The translations under genes and the position numbers were made by a program. The notes under the pieces were generated by a model. It was not told where the DNA came from. It saw nothing but the letters and a program-made list of their open reading frames with translations, and did not search any database. From Virgibacillus phasianinus (GTDB taxonomy: Bacteria; Bacillota; Bacilli; Bacillales; Amphibacillaceae), in assembly GCF_002216775.1 (NCBI RefSeq), contig NZ_CP022315.1, positions 4,007,215-4,071,214 on the forward strand: 64,000 nt of DNA. The letters run 5' to 3'. Each line of letters starts with the position of its first letter. Position 1 is the first letter of the stretch. Of the stretch, positions 52,786 through 62,363 are shown piece by piece.

Positions 52786-54609
52786 TTAAATAACACGAAT
52801 ATCCTCTACATTGTGACGTTTTAAGATTTGCTGTGCATTTGTTCGAACAGTGTCATCTTTGAATCCTTCATCGTAGAAAACAACACGCGCTGGGTTTATT
52901 TCTGCGATCTGTTCAATGATGTCTAAAGTAATATCACGTTCCAAGCAAATTAAGAGATATCCCATACCAACATCATAGACCGACTTACCAGCTATATTTT
53001 TCTTCTCAATAGGGATGGTTAAATCTACTCCATACTTAAGTAATACTTCATAAACAACATCCTCCTGAGTACGCCCTTCTTTAACCGGATCAATCATATT
53101 CAATAAGTCTTGTTCTAAATCAAAGGATTCTTCGTCCCATTTTTGTAAATTTGTTTCGTCTAGCTTAAAAGCTTTAAAACCAATGTCAACTTTTCTGATA
53201 TATTCATTTCCTTTAATTTCCTCAAAGACTTTTTTTCCAGCAAGTCGAATGCGGTCTTTACTGATGTCGCTTATAGTTCTATATCCATTTTTATATCCAT
53301 CACTTTTTTCATCTAATGGTTCATCTAATTGGACCATAATAAATTTACGATTTTTATACTCTTCAACATTTAACTCAAACACTGCTTGAGCAGTAGTGCT
53401 GGAACCCGCAAAAAAATCTAGTACAATATCATTTTCGTTTGTACCTAAATAAATGGCTTTTTTAATTAGGTTTACTGGCTTAGGGAAATCAAAGTATTTT
53501 TTATTACCGAACAATTTCTTTAAATCTTGTGATGCTGACTGAGTATGACCTACTTCTTTATGGTACCAAATACTAATTGGTACTCTTCCTTGTTGAACGT
53601 CAGATAAAAACCTTTTTATCCTTGGTGTGTTTTTGCCATTGGGGCCGAACCAAATTCTATTGTCATTAATAAGCTCATTCATCCTTGTCTTTGAGGTATT
53701 CCAACATCTGCCTTCAACAGGTTCTACTGTCTTACCTGACGGAGTCTTAATAGGATAATCATAATCTGAGTTATATGTGGCTACTGTCAAATTATCAGAT
53801 TGCCAAGGGCCTCTTGGATCATTATCTGGATTTTTATATCTTGCTTTTTGTTCTTCAGTCATCGGGAGTAGGTTCCGATTAAATTTTGTTTTATCCTTTG
53901 CATAACATAGTAATTGTTCATGATTTAACGAAAAATATTTGGCATCGTTTTGTGGAGAAAATTTCTTTTCCCAAATTATTTCTGTTATAAAGTTTTCCTC
54001 TCCGAAAATCTCATCACACATCTTTTTGAGATTGGCAACCTCATTGTCATCTATACTTATGAAGATAACGCCATCCGCTTTTAAAAGATTCTTGGCCACC
54101 TTTAGTCTTGGATACATCATATTTAGCCAATCTGTGTGAAAACGTCCATTTGTAAGAGCATTAGACTTATATATATCACCCATTTTTTCTTTATAATTTG
54201 TAACATTATCATGAAAGTTATCCTTATAGACAAAGTCCTTTCCAGTATTATACGGTGGGTCAATATAAATCATTTTAACCTTATTACGATAAGAATTTTG
54301 GAGTACTCTTAGAACTTCTAAATTGTCACCCTCAATGTAAAGATTTTGAGTTGTATCCCAGTTTACACTCTCTTCCTTATATGGCCGTAGAGTACCAGTA
54401 ATCTGTTTCTGTGCCAATTGAATAGCTTCCGTCTTACCTTTCCAAGTAAATTCATACCGCTCTTTATCTTTTTCAACATGTTCACCTAAATTCAACATGA
54501 ACTTATCCATGTCAATTTTCCCTTCTGTAAATATGTCAGGGAATATTTCTTTCATTTTCTCAATGTTATCTTTAACTACATCGAATGTTTTACCGTCTAG
54601 CTTATCCAT
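52786..54609 (-). CDS. Type III DNA adenine methyltransferase Mod subunit (607 aa)
   Basis: Methylates adenine N6 on one strand of an asymmetric site and gives the restriction complex its specificity. Beta-class order: DPPYNTGKDF (motif IV, residues 117-120 DPPY) precedes DFFAGSSTTAQAVFEL (motif I, about residue 400). The central variable region (about 210-370) is the target recognition domain; specificity not predictable. GGGAG with a 9-base spacer supports ATG 54609. Co-transcribed with res and preceded by a DUF4391 gene. Confidence 0.93.
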   Translation of the reverse strand: MDKLDGKTFDVVKDNIEKMKEIFPDIFTEGKIDMDKFMLNLGEHVEKDKERYEFTWKGKTEAIQLAQKQITGTLRPYKEESVNWDTTQNLYIEGDNLEVLRVLQNSYRNKVKMIYIDPPYNTGKDFVYKDNFHDNVTNYKEKMGDIYKSNALTNGRFHTDWLNMMYPRLKVAKNLLKADGVIFISIDDNEVANLKKMCDEIFGEENFITEIIWEKKFSPQNDAKYFSLNHEQLLCYAKDKTKFNRNLLPMTEEQKARYKNPDNDPRGPWQSDNLTVATYNSDYDYPIKTPSGKTVEPVEGRCWNTSKTRMNELINDNRIWFGPNGKNTPRIKRFLSDVQQGRVPISIWYHKEVGHTQSASQDLKKLFGNKKYFDFPKPVNLIKKAIYLGTNENDIVLDFFAGSSTTAQAVFELNVEEYKNRKFIMVQLDEPLDEKSDGYKNGYRTISDISKDRIRLAGKKVFEEIKGNEYIRKVDIGFKAFKLDETNLQKWDEESFDLEQDLLNMIDPVKEGRTQEDVVYEVLLKYGVDLTIPIEKKNIAGKSVYDVGMGYLLICLERDITLDIIEQIAEINPARVVFYDEGFKDDTVRTNAQQILKRHNVEDIRVI

Positions 54610-54671
54610 CTAACACAACTCCCTTATTTGTTTCAATATCTGTTCTTTTTCTTGTTCCCTTTTCTTTATTT

Positions 54672-55373
54672 TCATATGGAGTTCCATCTTCCCCCAAAAT
54701 CAAGCTGTTCTTTTTGTAATTGTCGAAGTTGATCTATGCTTTTATCGACATCATTAAATGAAGTTATTAGAGGTAATAATTCTTCAGATGATGTACTTAT
54801 TTTTGGATAGGTACTTATATTTTCAATTAATAGGCTCATTGTTATCGCTGAATGTACACTTTCATAAAACGCCCAGAGATTACTATATGATAAGTTATTA
54901 AAACGAATCCGCTGTAGAAAACGTTGTACTCCATCATTAACATCCGATAATTTAATCCAAGGTGACTGAATTACATTTCCAACTGCTATCTTAGTCTCAT
55001 CATTGTTGTTTATCCTCTTATGCGCAGCACTAATGCTGATGTTCTCATTTTCATCGGATGCAATAATCACAATTGGATTTGGCAAGACTTTGTGAAACAG
55101 CTTCACCATTCGTTCATACCTGTTTATCGTTTTAAATGAAACGGATAGCCAATAGATTTCTTCATACCGTTTATCTTCATTAACGTACTTAGAAATTTTT
55201 ATAGTATCCTGTTTGCAGATAGCCAGTAAATAGATGCTTTCAATTTCAGTAGTTAACAGCTCTTTTTCATCAGGTGTTAATTGACCTTGCTCATAAAATT
55301 GTTTCTTCGCTATTTTACGATTAAAGATTGTTTTTTTCGGCATATCGAAAATGTCAATAAGTTGACGTCGCAT
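54672..55373 (-). CDS. DUF4391-domain protein (233 aa)
   Basis: Soluble protein of the DUF4391 family, often located between an SNF2-type helicase and type III mod/res genes. Visible family features: FDMPKKTIFNRKIAKKQFYE near the N-terminus, EIESIYLLAICKQDTI, an EEIYWLSV strand pair, and a C-terminal helical DKSIDQLRQLQKEQ ending. Biochemical function unknown; probably an accessory or adaptor. Start 55373 is 8 bases from the helicase stop and behind AGGTGA. Confidence 0.75.
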   Translation of the reverse strand: MRRQLIDIFDMPKKTIFNRKIAKKQFYEQGQLTPDEKELLTTEIESIYLLAICKQDTIKISKYVNEDKRYEEIYWLSVSFKTINRYERMVKLFHKVLPNPIVIIASDENENISISAAHKRINNNDETKIAVGNVIQSPWIKLSDVNDGVQRFLQRIRFNNLSYSNLWAFYESVHSAITMSLLIENISTYPKISTSSEELLPLITSFNDVDKSIDQLRQLQKEQLDFGGRWNSI

Positions 55374-55381
55374 TGAATCAC

Positions 55382-58300
55382 CTACTTTACGATAAGATAA
55401 GAAACTAACTCAAAGTCTTCTGCTTTTTGGAATGTATCATATGAAAGGGAGGATTCACCGATACTGAATAACGATGCCATACCCATCTCCTCATTTTTAC
55501 CGATGATGAAATCAGTAGCACTGGATAACATTGACTGATACTTATCCACATCCTTAATTTCCTCCGTTTCTTGTTCAAATGCATGAATTAATTCCGGATA
55601 AATTTCTGTTTGACCAAGACTAAGTTTCCGATACAAATCAAGGATTTGCTTGCTTTTTACGTGACTGTAGTAGATACGTTCATTTTCATCAATATAAATA
55701 AGGTAATATGGTTCTAAAGCACTTTGATCTGGAATAGTTGCTTTTTGATTAATTTGACGTAGACAGAAAATGACTCCTGGTTTTAGATCTGAATCTGGGT
55801 CTGAATGATTTGGTGCGATTGCATATAATCCTAATGGTGCTTTCTCAATCATTTCTTTATGATTCTCCATGTATTCAACCAGATCCATTTTAAAATCGTT
55901 TAATGTCAGGTCTGTAATAGATAGTCCACCCGACATTTCTTCAAGATCTATTACTTCCTCCTGAAGTTGTTCAAGCTGTTTACGACGATAATCCAGATCA
56001 TTCATTTTCTCGCCCTGGTAATCGATAACATTCTCCTCACCCGTTGCAGATATATCGACTAATGCCATCCGTCCTGTTACACGTGCTTCCAAATTAATAT
56101 ATTCATCCAGTTCCATATTTGGCCAAAAGTTTACTAGCTGGATTTTAACGTTTTTCGAACCTAGGCGATCAATTCGTCCAAACCGTTGAATTATACGTAC
56201 AGGGTTCCAGTGAATATCATAATTAACAAGATAGTCGCAGTCTTGTAAGTTTTGACCTTCTGATATACAGTCTGTGGCGATTAATATATCAATTTCTTCT
56301 GATGCATCTGGATACAGTGTGTCTCTACCTTTTGATACTGGTGAAAAGTGTGTTAAAACTGCATTTAAATCTTTTGTCTTTACACCCTTCATTGTTGTTT
56401 TATTACTGCCAGAACCAGTAACAAGTGCTGAATGGATTCCAAGATATTCCTTTGCCCATCCGGAAATATTGTCATACAGATAATTAGCTGTATCTGCAAA
56501 GGCTGTAAAAATAATAATTTTTTGGTTGTTTTTGTTTATTGGCTTTTTAATTTTCTTGTTGATGTGTTGCTTTAGATATTGTAATTTTTCATCACGATGT
56601 GGTTGTACCTTCGCTGCTTCAGTGATTAGTAGTTCTAAATAATGCCTATCATCTTCTAATGCTTGTCTCCACTTAATACGATCCATGTCCTGAATTAATA
56701 CTTTGACTTTGGAACCTATTAACATGTCTTCTATTTCATCATCTTCAATATTAATCTCATTAATTTTCAACGCGCTATTAGTATACTCTTTGTAATGATC
56801 CAACTTGCAGATAAGGTCATCAACCCTATGAAGTAACGATGCAATAGTTTTCCCAAACGAATGTATGGAACTTTCCATCCGTTTTAATAGGTTGACTCGC
56901 ATAAGATGAATTAAACTAAGCTCACGATCTAACTGAGTTAGTACTGATGTATTATTTATTACAGTATCGTACTTTTTGCTATATTCCGTTCGTTTTTCAG
57001 GCAAAAGATACCTTAAAGGGGCGTAGGCACTTAAATTAAGTCGATTTATGAGTTTGTTAACCTCTTCCAATGACGGAAACTCATTTTGATTATCAATCGG
57101 TGCATGTTCATTAATTGGTTTTAAACGGGTTGGAAATTTACCTATCTCCTTTAAATCATAATATTTTTCAACATGCTTACGAGAACGTGCAATCGTTAAT
57201 GAGTCAAGAAGCTTAAAATAATCCGTATTTAACATTTCTAATAGTCGATCAGTATTACGTTCATGATCCTCTAACTTTAACCACTTATTAAAAGCAGTCT
57301 GTGATCTACGTAACGATGTTTCGATACTATGAATCCCCACTCTTTCTAGGGCATCGTCTTTTCCTTCTGTGATAAAGGCTATTTGGTTTTTCAAATCTTT
57401 CATACGATTGTTGACAGGTGTTGCCGATAACATTAATATCTTTGTTTTAACACCTGCCTTAATTACCTTGTTCATTAATCTTTGATAGCGTGTTTCATGA
57501 TCCTTCCTTGCATCGTTATTACGAAAGTTATGTGATTCATCAATTACAATCAGATCATAGTTACTCCAATTGACAGTCTCTAAGTTAATATCTCCTGACA
57601 TGCCAGAGTAGCGACTCAAATCTGTATGATTTAAAACATCATAGTTGAAGCGGTCAGCAGCTAAGATATTTCTTTTATCATTTAGGGTATATATCGTCCA
57701 GTTCTCACGTAATTTTTTAGGGCTTAATACTAGAACTCTATCATTTCGCAATTCGTAGTATTTAATAACAGCTAGAGCTTCAAATGTTTTACCAAGCCCA
57801 ACACTATCTGCAATAATACAGCCATTATGTTTTTCTAGCTTGTCGATTGCACCAAGAACGCCATCCCTTTGAAATTTATAAAGCTTATTCCATACAGCCG
57901 TTTCATGAAAACCGGTTTTTGATTTCACTATTGTATCTTCATCAAGCTCATCCAAGTAATCTTTAAAAATATGATAAAGAGTAACAAAATAAATAAATTC
58001 AGGATTATGATCTTGATACAATACTTCAAGTTGATCAAGTAATTCTTCTTTTACATCCTCAAGTTGATTCTGATCCTCCCAATAGGTATCGAACCACTGA
58101 ATGTATTGTTGTGTCATTGCTTTATCATCCGTATAAGTAGTTAGGGCTGGATCTTCAGAATAAGTAAATCCCAGGCTACTACTTCTGAAGTTAGCACTAC
58201 CAAACATGGTAAATGAGTCATATCTTGGGTTTTGAACATTCACCATGTTCATGGTTGGAACAGATGTTTTAAATGACTTTACATCCACTTTTTCATGTAT

Positions 58301-58618
58301 CCATGCGGCGCACTCCTTCGCAATCCTACTCTGAGTTAACAAGTTACGAAACCCTGCTTCATCTTCAAAGCCGGAAAGGGAAAGTTCCCTTTGAAGTTGG
58401 GCAGTACTTTCCTTTATATCATGTGGTGTGTTAGTAAAAGATGGTTCAGTGAATAAAAACTTAACACGATCAACTTTTGACAATTCCTTTTTTAACGCAT
58501 TAAATGCATAAATAGTAAAATAAGCCGACATAATCGACAATTTAGCATTGGATCTTATATTTTTTTTAATAGTTTCACCTATGGATCCCATTTTCTTATT
58601 ATCAAGAAGCTTTTGCAT
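55382..58618 (-). CDS. PLD-like/SNF2 helicase, restriction-associated (1078 aa)
   Basis: Large motor protein: residues about 1-190 resemble a phospholipase D domain (SIMSAYFTIYAFNALK, FTMFGSANFRSSSLGF), but the His-x-Lys of the active motif is not visible, so it may only bind DNA. Then an SNF2/RapA-type helicase: DSVGLGKTFEALAV (I), LIVIDESHNFRN (II), LMLSATPVNNR (III), and QRFGRIDRLGS (VI) after DCISEGQNLQDC. GAGGG with a 6-base spacer precedes ATG 58618. Comparable to helicases next to DUF4391 and type III enzymes; its role in restriction is unproven. Confidence 0.88.
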   Translation of the reverse strand: MQKLLDNKKMGSIGETIKKNIRSNAKLSIMSAYFTIYAFNALKKELSKVDRVKFLFTEPSFTNTPHDIKESTAQLQRELSLSGFEDEAGFRNLLTQSRIAKECAAWIHEKVDVKSFKTSVPTMNMVNVQNPRYDSFTMFGSANFRSSSLGFTYSEDPALTTYTDDKAMTQQYIQWFDTYWEDQNQLEDVKEELLDQLEVLYQDHNPEFIYFVTLYHIFKDYLDELDEDTIVKSKTGFHETAVWNKLYKFQRDGVLGAIDKLEKHNGCIIADSVGLGKTFEALAVIKYYELRNDRVLVLSPKKLRENWTIYTLNDKRNILAADRFNYDVLNHTDLSRYSGMSGDINLETVNWSNYDLIVIDESHNFRNNDARKDHETRYQRLMNKVIKAGVKTKILMLSATPVNNRMKDLKNQIAFITEGKDDALERVGIHSIETSLRRSQTAFNKWLKLEDHERNTDRLLEMLNTDYFKLLDSLTIARSRKHVEKYYDLKEIGKFPTRLKPINEHAPIDNQNEFPSLEEVNKLINRLNLSAYAPLRYLLPEKRTEYSKKYDTVINNTSVLTQLDRELSLIHLMRVNLLKRMESSIHSFGKTIASLLHRVDDLICKLDHYKEYTNSALKINEINIEDDEIEDMLIGSKVKVLIQDMDRIKWRQALEDDRHYLELLITEAAKVQPHRDEKLQYLKQHINKKIKKPINKNNQKIIIFTAFADTANYLYDNISGWAKEYLGIHSALVTGSGSNKTTMKGVKTKDLNAVLTHFSPVSKGRDTLYPDASEEIDILIATDCISEGQNLQDCDYLVNYDIHWNPVRIIQRFGRIDRLGSKNVKIQLVNFWPNMELDEYINLEARVTGRMALVDISATGEENVIDYQGEKMNDLDYRRKQLEQLQEEVIDLEEMSGGLSITDLTLNDFKMDLVEYMENHKEMIEKAPLGLYAIAPNHSDPDSDLKPGVIFCLRQINQKATIPDQSALEPYYLIYIDENERIYYSHVKSKQILDLYRKLSLGQTEIYPELIHAFEQETEEIKDVDKYQSMLSSATDFIIGKNEEMGMASLFSIGESSLSYDTFQKAEDFELVSYLIVK

Positions 58619-58736
58619 ATGTATCCCTCATCTCCAGTACTGTATACAATATAAAGCCACATTCACTCTGCATATTGATCAGAACTTAAAATAATTCCAT
58701 TGCTTATCCAGAACTCTATGCCAACTCATAGTATTT

Positions 58737-58973
58737 TTAATACAAATTTAACACCCTACTAACAACTTCCAATCGTCTCTTCCCACATTGCTGCTGAAGA
58801 ACAGTTGTGAATCTACTGTCCTTAAGAAATTTATTCTGATTATTACTATATAACTTCTGAATTATTTCAATCATTTCAACTTCACTTATGTCATCTTCCC
58901 AATATGTATCAATTACTAGGTTTATAGTCGCCGCTAAACCCCTCTGTGTCTTCTGAAATAGCTTTATATCCAT
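58737..58973 (-). CDS. TIGR04540-like small protein (78 aa)
   Basis: Soluble helical protein with FQKTQRGLAATINLVIDTYW, then KLYSNNQNKFLKDSRFTTVL and QQQCGKRRLEVVSRVLNLY, the end typical of the TIGR04540 family, whose members tend to neighbour restriction genes. Function unknown; might be a regulator or antitoxin-like partner. GAGGTGA with a 4-base spacer supports ATG 58973. It is 118 bases upstream of the PLD/SNF2 gene and probably begins the operon. Confidence 0.7.
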   Translation of the reverse strand: MDIKLFQKTQRGLAATINLVIDTYWEDDISEVEMIEIIQKLYSNNQNKFLKDSRFTTVLQQQCGKRRLEVVSRVLNLY

Positions 58974-59015
58974 GGAATCACCTCGGTGTTCTTACTTTTT
59001 TTATACTTTATCTTT

Positions 59016-59044
59016 ATTCTATATCTAGTTCTTTAGTAACACAA
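59016..59044 (-). promoter_or_regulatory. Candidate promoter of the type III restriction operon
   Basis: Minus strand TTGTGT (59044-59039), 17-base spacer, TAGAAT (59021-59016), 43 bases before the TIGR04540-like start. Each box has two or fewer changes from the housekeeping consensus. Confidence 0.4.
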
Positions 59045-59350
59045 TAAAATTTTAAGAATATAACAGATTTTCTCGCTATCTTCTTTTTTTATTTCCAAAG
59101 ACGACATGCGCAGTGAGCGGATCATTCGTGGAAGGAGTCAGAAAAAAGAATATTTCATTAACATGTTGGTGCCAATAGTAAGGTTTTAAATAAAATATGT
59201 CATACGTGATGTGGATCTCTTAGATATAGATGTTCAAGGTTTACTACTGATTCACTGAAGTAATTCTTTGATCTAACACCAAATGAAAAGTTGAAGTCAT
59301 TAATTAGATGTTAAAAAAAAATTAAAGGATATATTAAAGTAGTGCAGGTG

Positions 59351-59377
59351 AGTTGGAAGGTTCTCCTTCAACTTTTT
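59351..59377 (+). terminator. Plus-strand terminator-like hairpin in a gene-free stretch
   Basis: AGTTGGAAGG pairs with CCTTCAACT across TTCT, with one bulged G, and is followed by TTTTTCCC. No coding gene precedes it, so it may end a small RNA or a decayed gene. Confidence 0.5.
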
Positions 59378-59529
59378 CCCTCTAAGGGTAGTACGTGATA
59401 ACTCAAACTATCAATACAATCGAAATTTAGAGCAGTATTACCCTTCGCCCATAAAATGAAGGCTATCTAGATGGGTTTGATGATCAAAGTATATTTGTTC
59501 AGCCAAAGTATAAACCGCCTATAAATGAT

Positions 59530-59571
59530 GACACCTCCAATTGTTCGACAGAACTAACAATTGGAGGTGTC
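59530..59571. repeat. Perfect 16-bp inverted repeat
   Basis: GACACCTCCAATTGTT (59530-59545) and AACAATTGGAGGTGTC (59556-59571) flank a 10-base loop. GTTTTAAAT follows on the plus strand. Its location 56 bases beyond the stop of the minus-strand gene at 59627 suits a terminator; the stem is longer than typical. Confidence 0.65.
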
Positions 59572-59626
59572 GTTTTAAATGCACATAATAAAGACACCTT
59601 TTTGATCAGATGTCTAATGTTTTTTA

Positions 59627-60106
59627 CTATTTAATTATGTTTAGAATTCCTCTATTGTTCCAATACGCTTCGTTTAGCGTCCAAACATCCCAGTTTTCCT
59701 TTCTTGCCTTCCAATCCCCAGAAACGTGATGATGATGGTGTGGCTCCGACTCCACCCTATATTCAGGTCTTGTCCAGGTTGCATTATGTGGATCATTTCC
59801 CCATGCTGAAATATGATGATTTAATTTTCCTAGCTTCGGAATAATGATTTTCCATTGATAAGAGTATTTACTAACTATTCCATCAATATATTTTTCAGTT
59901 GCAAGTAATCCTGTCTTTCCATGTACCGGATGCTCTTCTAAAGGAAATAAGACAGAAAGTACATTATTTGTTTTCTTCAAATTAGGATAAATTCGATCCT
60001 TGCCAGGAACATTTTCATGTGATGTAAGAAGATGTCCATATTTCTTCAAAATATCAGGGATTTTTGCGGGACGGAGAGGCGTTTGTACATGATTTTTATT
60101 TCGCAT
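59627..60106 (-). CDS. His-rich small protein, possible toxin (159 aa)
   Basis: Hypothetical protein with a conserved-looking core: GKTGLLATEKYIDGIVSKYS, then YQWKIIIPKLGKLNHHISAW, and a run of five histidines (SEPHHHHHVSG) followed by WDVWTLNEAYWNNRG. The aspartate/histidine-rich second half recalls TumE-like small proteins of toxin-antitoxin pairs but is not diagnostic. It overlaps the preceding HTH gene by 11 bases, so the two are coupled. Confidence 0.65.
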   Translation of the reverse strand: MRNKNHVQTPLRPAKIPDILKKYGHLLTSHENVPGKDRIYPNLKKTNNVLSVLFPLEEHPVHGKTGLLATEKYIDGIVSKYSYQWKIIIPKLGKLNHHISAWGNDPHNATWTRPEYRVESEPHHHHHVSGDWKARKENWDVWTLNEAYWNNRGILNIIK

Positions 60107-60860
60107 TCAACCGTTCCTCTGACACTTTTTGTTTTAGCTCACGGTATTCTTCTTCCAAGCTATCCCATTCATAATAGTCCTGCAGCTGACCCATCATATC
60201 TTCGTTTATCATTGGAAAAGCTTCTTCTACCTTATCCACTTTATATTTCAATTGAAACTCAAGTATTTCTTCCACTACTTCTTTCAAACGTTCTTCTGCC
60301 GATTGATTCCGCAACTTGTTTTCTTGGAAATTCATCTGCATTTTTAAACAATACTCTGGATTTCTCCAAAGTTGTACAGCATGTTTGGGTATTTTCCGGT
60401 GGGAAGTTGTTACCATTTTCTCTAACCCACTATTCAAATATTTATTAATGGTAACGGTGGAGACATTGAGCTTTTTTGCAGCTTCACTTGTGGTTAGCAG
60501 ATAGTCATCATGATAGTCAAAGGCTATGTTCTGTCCACCAATCCGGTAATACCAATCCTCAAAGTCCACTTTTAACTTTCCAAACTCTTCGTTCGAAATA
60601 GGTGATTCCATTATCATTAATTGCTTCAACCATTCAAGTAAAGCCCCGTAATTATCTTCTGAATAGATATATTCTTCATTGTAATCCATGGTTCGGGCAT
60701 CCATAGAAACACTTTTCACTCGATCTTTAAAAGTTCCCATCATGATCATAATTAATTGACTTAAAATGTAGCTCGTTTCTTTTTCAATTTTTGACTTACT
60801 TTTTTCTTTATAGGCAGTTTCAATATCCTTTTTTGTTTCTTCAAATACAGCTAAACTCAT
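60096..60860 (-). CDS. HTH DNA-binding protein, possible antitoxin/regulator (254 aa)
   Basis: Helical N-terminal region (1-120), then an excisionase/MerR-like helix-turn-helix: LLTTSEAAKKLNVSTVTINK and KMVTTSHRKIPKHAVQLW, followed by an acidic helical tail. GGGGAG with a 6-base spacer precedes ATG 60860. It overlaps the His-rich gene and has a promoter with direct repeats (60884-60923), consistent with an autoregulated pair. The function as antitoxin is inferred from order only. Confidence 0.75.
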   Translation of the reverse strand: MSLAVFEETKKDIETAYKEKSKSKIEKETSYILSQLIMIMMGTFKDRVKSVSMDARTMDYNEEYIYSEDNYGALLEWLKQLMIMESPISNEEFGKLKVDFEDWYYRIGGQNIAFDYHDDYLLTTSEAAKKLNVSTVTINKYLNSGLEKMVTTSHRKIPKHAVQLWRNPEYCLKMQMNFQENKLRNQSAEERLKEVVEEILEFQLKYKVDKVEEAFPMINEDMMGQLQDYYEWDSLEEEYRELKQKVSEERLNAK

Positions 60861-60883
60861 GATTTTCTCCCCTTCTCACCTCC

Positions 60884-60923
60884 ATTATAAGTTATATATT
60901 AACGAAAAATCAATATAATTAAC
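60884..60923 (-). promoter_or_regulatory. Promoter and ATTAAC direct repeats of the HTH/His-rich operon
   Basis: Minus strand TTGATT (60913-60908), 18 bases, TATAAT (60889-60884). ATTAAC occurs on the plus strand at 60898-60903 and 60918-60923, 20 bases apart (two helical turns), one inside and one next to the promoter: candidate autoregulatory operator. No gene lies between 60861 and 61172. Confidence 0.45.
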
Positions 60924-61129
60924 TTTGTTATTTATTAATATCCTTAATAGTATATTCATTTATAAAAGGAAATATACTGATTTCACCTATCCTGTCTACA
61001 CCTTTCATATCTTACCTTACGTAAATATATGCGGGTAGAAAGAGGGTTAGACATGATCAATTTTCGTGTTGCACACACTCCCTGCCAATGGGTTTCAACT
61101 ACAATACCAGCACATTGGAATACATATTC

Positions 61130-61161
61130 AAAAAGGCCAATGCTCCAATGAACATTGACCT
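61130..61161 (-). terminator. Terminator after the SEC-C gene
   Basis: On the minus strand AGGTCAATG (61161-61153) pairs with CATTGGCCT (61142-61134; one wobble) and TTTTT follows, 12 bases beyond the stop. Confidence 0.65.
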
Positions 61162-61172
61162 CTTTGCAACTC

Positions 61173-62363
61173 CTACCTACCACAACACTTCTTATACTTC
61201 TTCCCACTTCCACAAGGGCATGGGTCATTTCTCCCAACCTTCACAACCGTTTTGCCATTATGATTAGCCTCTTTTTTCTTCTCCTGTTTGCTTAACTCGT
61301 TTGATGTATATCCTTTCAAAAACCATTCCCTCGTGTTGTTCATCAGATCGACAACTTTATCCATTAGCGCACGGACGGCATCCCCATTATCAAATTCAAG
61401 GGAATAGCTTAAAAAAGTTAGGATATTGTTTGGACTGTCTCCAATTCTAGTTGCATAGACGCATTCCTCCACCATTTCATCTGCTTCCGACCGATCTACT
61501 TCAAAATTTTTCACAAGAAAGTTGACTAGATTCAGATAGCTTTTGTTCCGATCAACGAATTCTGGTTCACCGGCCGCGAGAAGCTGTTGTTTCGTAAACG
61601 GATAATAATCTAAGCCACTTCTTGCCTGATGCTCTTGCTTTACCCTTTTTGGATCAAGTATTCTACCAGTTGAGAAGCCATCTTCATTAATATAAATTTC
61701 ATGACGATATGCATTGGCCTCTGAAATTACATCAAGGTATGCACCAAATTCGATTGGCTCTTTCGTATATTCCTCCACCATTTCTACCAGTTGGGTGGCA
61801 GTTAATGTACCGTAATAATACAACAGTCCCTGCGAGAGCTTAATCCAATCTGTATTCCTGCTAATGGAAGCCCGGAGATTTAAATAGTTCTTTAACGTTC
61901 GGATTGTTTCAATAAGTTCATCTGGTACCGCTACTATTTTTTCTCCGTTATACGTTCCTGTGTATAGAAAACCCGTAGCACGAAGATAATCGATTTGTTC
62001 GTCTTTTAAATTAGGTGCACTAATGTACCCACCTTTATCGGCTATTTTTGTTAGCATTTTAAATCGCTCCGTATCAAATAAGAAGCAAATATTTTCTAGA
62101 TGCTCAGGTATCCTCTCCTGTAACAGCGCAGCCAAATCAGCCTTTTTCAAATTACTGGCGTTTTTTATTCCCAAATGTTTTCTTATCTCGCCCAGTTCGT
62201 TTTTCGTATATTTATTTAGACCATTCTGCAACGTAAGAGGAACGCTTATTTCCGCCCAGAATTTATTAAACTGCTCTTCCTCAAACTTCCGTCTATCATC
62301 CTTTAATCCGTCCAACGTCTGTTTCATTTGATCTTCTACATTTTTATCCATTTCATCGGTCAT
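61173..62363 (-). CDS. SEC-C motif protein with SAP/Rho-N-like helical region (396 aa)
   Basis: Residues about 50-100 (NKYTKNELGEIRKHLGIKNA, LKKADLAALLQERIPEHL) resemble a SAP or Rho N-terminal nucleic-acid-binding fold. The middle is helical with no recognised domain. The C-terminus is a classic SEC-C zinc motif, GRNDPCPCGSGKKYKKCCG, known from SecA and many stand-alone proteins. AGGTGG with a 5-base spacer supports ATG 62363. Single gene with its own terminator; function unknown. Confidence 0.82.
   Translation of the reverse strand: MTDEMDKNVEDQMKQTLDGLKDDRRKFEEEQFNKFWAEISVPLTLQNGLNKYTKNELGEIRKHLGIKNASNLKKADLAALLQERIPEHLENICFLFDTERFKMLTKIADKGGYISAPNLKDEQIDYLRATGFLYTGTYNGEKIVAVPDELIETIRTLKNYLNLRASISRNTDWIKLSQGLLYYYGTLTATQLVEMVEEYTKEPIEFGAYLDVISEANAYRHEIYINEDGFSTGRILDPKRVKQEHQARSGLDYYPFTKQQLLAAGEPEFVDRNKSYLNLVNFLVKNFEVDRSEADEMVEECVYATRIGDSPNNILTFLSYSLEFDNGDAVRALMDKVVDLMNNTREWFLKGYTSNELSKQEKKKEANHNGKTVVKVGRNDPCPCGSGKKYKKCCGR

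Larger units (their letters stand above)
59045..59626. other. Gene-free 580-base stretch with two hairpins
   Basis: No gene with a ribosome site. Short protein-like stretches on the plus strand (near 59100-59190 and 59455-59600) are interrupted by stops and may be gene debris. Two strong hairpins are listed separately. Confidence 0.45.

Noticed and set aside
60983..61237. Minus-strand 84-codon frame over the SEC-C C-terminus
   Set aside because: Out-of-frame shadow of the SEC-C coding end and its terminator.
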